Positions 15,030-17,007 of a stretch of 17,007 nucleotides of DNA are shown here, piece by piece; position 1 is the stretch's first letter, and every line of letters begins with the position of its first letter. Source of the stretch: Parachlamydiales bacterium (GTDB taxonomy: Bacteria > Chlamydiota > Chlamydiia > Chlamydiales > Simkaniaceae); NCBI GenBank assembly GCA_030641465.1, contig DAOWHK010000099.1, forward strand, positions 1 to 17,007, read 5' to 3'. Made by a program: the position numbers and the translations under genes. The notes below the pieces were generated by a model. It was not told the origin of the DNA, searched no databases, and saw only the letters and a list, made by a program, of their open reading frames with translations.

Positions 15030-17007
15030 ATGGTATTATCGGCAAAAGAGGTTCAGAATTCTTTAGAAGAGCTTTTAGGGCTGTCATCAAGCCTTGCAAA
15101 AGCAAAGTGTTTATCCACTCTAAAAATGCTTTACCGCGCAAGATATACAGATGAAAAAATGCAAAAGCTCATATTGCAGAATAAAGGGGGAGCTTTTCAT
15201 TTATTTACCGCAGGACATGAGCTCATTGGAGTTGTCTCAGCTCTTAGTTTAATTCCTGGAAAAGACTGGGGACTTCCTTATTACCGAGATCGCGCATTCG
15301 CAATTGGAATTGGATGTGAAATCAAAGACCTCTTTGCAGCTGTTTTAGCAAGAAAAGCAAAGCATCACTCTTCTGGACGGATGATGCCCGATCATTTTTC
15401 CCATAAAGAGCTCCATCTCCCCTGTCAATCAAGTGTTGTAGGATCTCAGTACTTGCACGCTGTAGGACTTGCAAAAGGACTCATGCTTCAAGGGAAAAAT
15501 GAAGTCGTATACGTTTCAGGTGGGGAAGGTTCCACGTCTCAAGGAGATTTCCATGAAGCCCTTAATTATGCATGCCTCCATAAACTTGGAGTGATTTTTG
15601 TTGTTCAAGATAATGGGTGGGCCATTTCTATGCCCTCTTCTGATCAAACAGCTGGTGGATCGATTAGCAAAATTGCGAGTGGCTACGAAGGGCTAAGTGT
15701 CCATGAAATTGATGGTTGCGATTATGAGCAAGTATCAAAAGCCCTGGGATCTGCCGTGCAAAAAGGGCGTCAGATGGAAGGGCCGAGCATCATTGTTGCA
15801 CACATTCCAAGACTTGGGGCCCATAGCAGTAGTGATGATCCAACGAAATATAAATCAAAAGAGCAGCTTGTAGCTGAAAAAAAATTAGATCCGGTACCGA
15901 GATTTGAAAAATGGCTGTTAAAAATGGGGCTCATTGATGAGGCCGCATTAAAACAAATGCAGCAAGATATTTTTAATGAAGTCGAAATTGCAGCAAAAGC
16001 TGCAGAAGAAATGTCCTTTCCCGACCCAAAAAGCGTTTTAGAGCACGTTTTCAAAAAATCTCAAACAACATTTACAGAAGAAAAAACAACGGACAGTGAA
16101 TCGATTGTGATGATGGATGCCCTAAATCATGCAATTTCTGAGGAAATGGAAAAAGATGAAGGAGTCCTTGTTTTTGGGCAAGACGTCGCAAAAGGTAAAG
16201 GGGGCGTTTTTGGGATCACTCGAGGTCTTACAGAAAAATTTGGAGACGATAGGTGTTTTAACTCCTCTCTTGCAGAATCAACAATCATTGGAACAGCAAT
16301 TGGCCTATCTTTTGATGGTGTCCATAAACCCGTTGTAGAAATTCAGTTTGCCGATTACATCTGGACAGGAATCAATCAAATTTTTAATGAACTTGCAAGC
16401 ATTCACTACAGATCAAACGGAGAGTGGAACTGCCCAGTTGTCATAAGACTTCCCTTCGGTGGCTATATTCAAGGAGGGCCTTATCATTCCCAAAGTATCG
16501 AAGCATTTTTGACTCATTGCCCAGGGCTAAAAGTTGTCATTCCAAGCAATAGCGCTGATGCGAAGAGACTTCTTAAAACAGCAATTGCCGATCCAAATCC
16601 CGTCCTTTTTTTAGAACACAAACTTCTCTATCGGCAGCGTCAATTCTCCGCAAGAAATGAGCCAGGCCCTGATGAGTACCTTCCTTTTGGCAAAGCAAAT
16701 ATAGTCCGAGAAGGTAGCGATATCACACTTGTTTGTTGGGGAATTATGGTACATATGGCCTCAGAAATTGCTATGCAACTTGAAGATGAAGAGATCGATG
16801 TGGAGATCATTGATCTTCGCACACTGAGCCCTCTTGATTACGATACAATTGCAAAATCAATCAAGAAAACAGGAAAGCTACTCATTGCTCACGAAGCTCC
16901 ACTAAATTGTGGTTTCGGCGCAGAAATTGCAGCACGTGCATCAGAGCAAAGTTTTCAAGATCTTGATGCGCCTGTCAAAAGACTTGGTGGCCTTGAGTGC
17001 GCCGTCC
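15030..17007 (+). CDS. Fused E1 alpha-beta 2-oxoacid dehydrogenase, 3' end outside window
   Basis: Thiamine-diphosphate-dependent E1 component of a 2-oxoacid dehydrogenase complex (pyruvate or branched-chain 2-oxoacid), with both subunits in one chain. The window holds 659 residues, lacking only a short C-terminal piece if it follows the usual length of about 680. The alpha part (about 1-345) has YYRDRAFAIGIG (84-95), the cofactor motif GGEGSTSQGDFHEALN (164-179) and DNGWAIS (194-200). The beta part (from about 358) has LAESTIIGTAIGL (414-426), IQFADYIW (438-445), PFGGYIQGGPYHSQ (475-488) and GLKVVIPSN (499-507). The cofactor motif reads GEG where GDG is commoner, a conservative change. It resembles chlamydial CT_340, usually annotated as oxoisovalerate dehydrogenase. 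Substrate cannot be told from sequence by eye. It follows the UPF0158-like gene after 2 nt, with only a weak AAGAG as ribosome binding site. Confidence 0.93.
   Translation, partial: MVLSAKEVQNSLEELLGLSSSLAKAKCLSTLKMLYRARYTDEKMQKLILQNKGGAFHLFTAGHELIGVVSALSLIPGKDWGLPYYRDRAFAIGIGCEIKDLFAAVLARKAKHHSSGRMMPDHFSHKELHLPCQSSVVGSQYLHAVGLAKGLMLQGKNEVVYVSGGEGSTSQGDFHEALNYACLHKLGVIFVVQDNGWAISMPSSDQTAGGSISKIASGYEGLSVHEIDGCDYEQVSKALGSAVQKGRQMEGPSIIVAHIPRLGAHSSSDDPTKYKSKEQLVAEKKLDPVPRFEKWLLKMGLIDEAALKQMQQDIFNEVEIAAKAAEEMSFPDPKSVLEHVFKKSQTTFTEEKTTDSESIVMMDALNHAISEEMEKDEGVLVFGQDVAKGKGGVFGITRGLTEKFGDDRCFNSSLAESTIIGTAIGLSFDGVHKPVVEIQFADYIWTGINQIFNELASIHYRSNGEWNCPVVIRLPFGGYIQGGPYHSQSIEAFLTHCPGLKVVIPSNSADAKRLLKTAIADPNPVLFLEHKLLYRQRQFSARNEPGPDEYLPFGKANIVREGSDITLVCWGIMVHMASEIAMQLEDEEIDVEIIDLRTLSPLDYDTIAKSIKKTGKLLIAHEAPLNCGFGAEIAARASEQSFQDLDAPVKRLGGLECAV

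Noticed and set aside
1-17007. CRISPR arrays, tRNA genes, insertion sequences, prophage
   Set aside because: No regularly spaced repeats, cloverleaf-like runs, transposase or phage proteins were seen; the only repeats are the two units of the tandem duplication.

Overview
The window looks like a chromosome segment from a member of the Chlamydiales, most likely an environmental chlamydia outside Chlamydiaceae. The evidence is the hrcA-grpE-dnaK gene order with a CIRCE operator, the serS / VIT-like membrane protein / P1B-ATPase neighbourhood that (from memory) matches Chlamydia trachomatis CT_729-CT_728-CT_727, a fused E1 alpha-beta 2-oxoacid dehydrogenase like CT_340, a UPF0158-like protein, and two eukaryote-type F-box proteins, a class known to be abundant in amoeba-associated chlamydiae. 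The DNA is AT-rich by eye; I did not compute GC and cannot name the genus.

Layout. Positions 1-3130 (minus strand): the heat-shock operon hrcA-grpE-dnaK, with dnaK cut by the window edge, a sigma70-type promoter and a CIRCE upstream. Positions 2800-5402: a tandem duplication. The ancestral order hrcA(-) / F-box(+) / gdh(-) was duplicated from inside the 5' part of hrcA to inside the 3' part of gdh. This gives hrcA / F-box 1 / gdh remnant / hrcA remnant / F-box 2 / gdh. The remnants include a second, degraded CIRCE and promoter. Positions 5091-13749 (minus strand): a probable operon or closely packed cluster serS - unknown 467-aa protein - VIT-like transporter - P1B-4 metal ATPase - large NAD-type glutamate dehydrogenase. 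Positions 13894-17007 (plus strand): a UPF0158-like protein with an AT-hook, followed after 2 nt by the fused E1 component, which runs off the window. Divergent candidate promoters lie between serS and this pair.

How the parts fit. HrcA represses the chaperone operon through CIRCE. GrpE and DnaK are translated in tight succession. The VIT-like protein and the ATPase overlap by 4 nt and probably handle the same metal; motifs favour Fe2+/Co2+/Mn2+ rather than zinc. Glutamate dehydrogenase and the E1 enzyme feed carbon into central metabolism. The F-box proteins are candidates for secreted effectors that engage a host SCF ubiquitin ligase.

The most notable structure is the duplication. Its dead hrcA flank is about 94% identical to the live gene, while the two F-box proteins it carried have diverged heavily outside their F-box and C-terminal ends. 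No tRNA, rRNA, CRISPR array or insertion sequence was recognised, and no convincing rho-independent terminator was seen.
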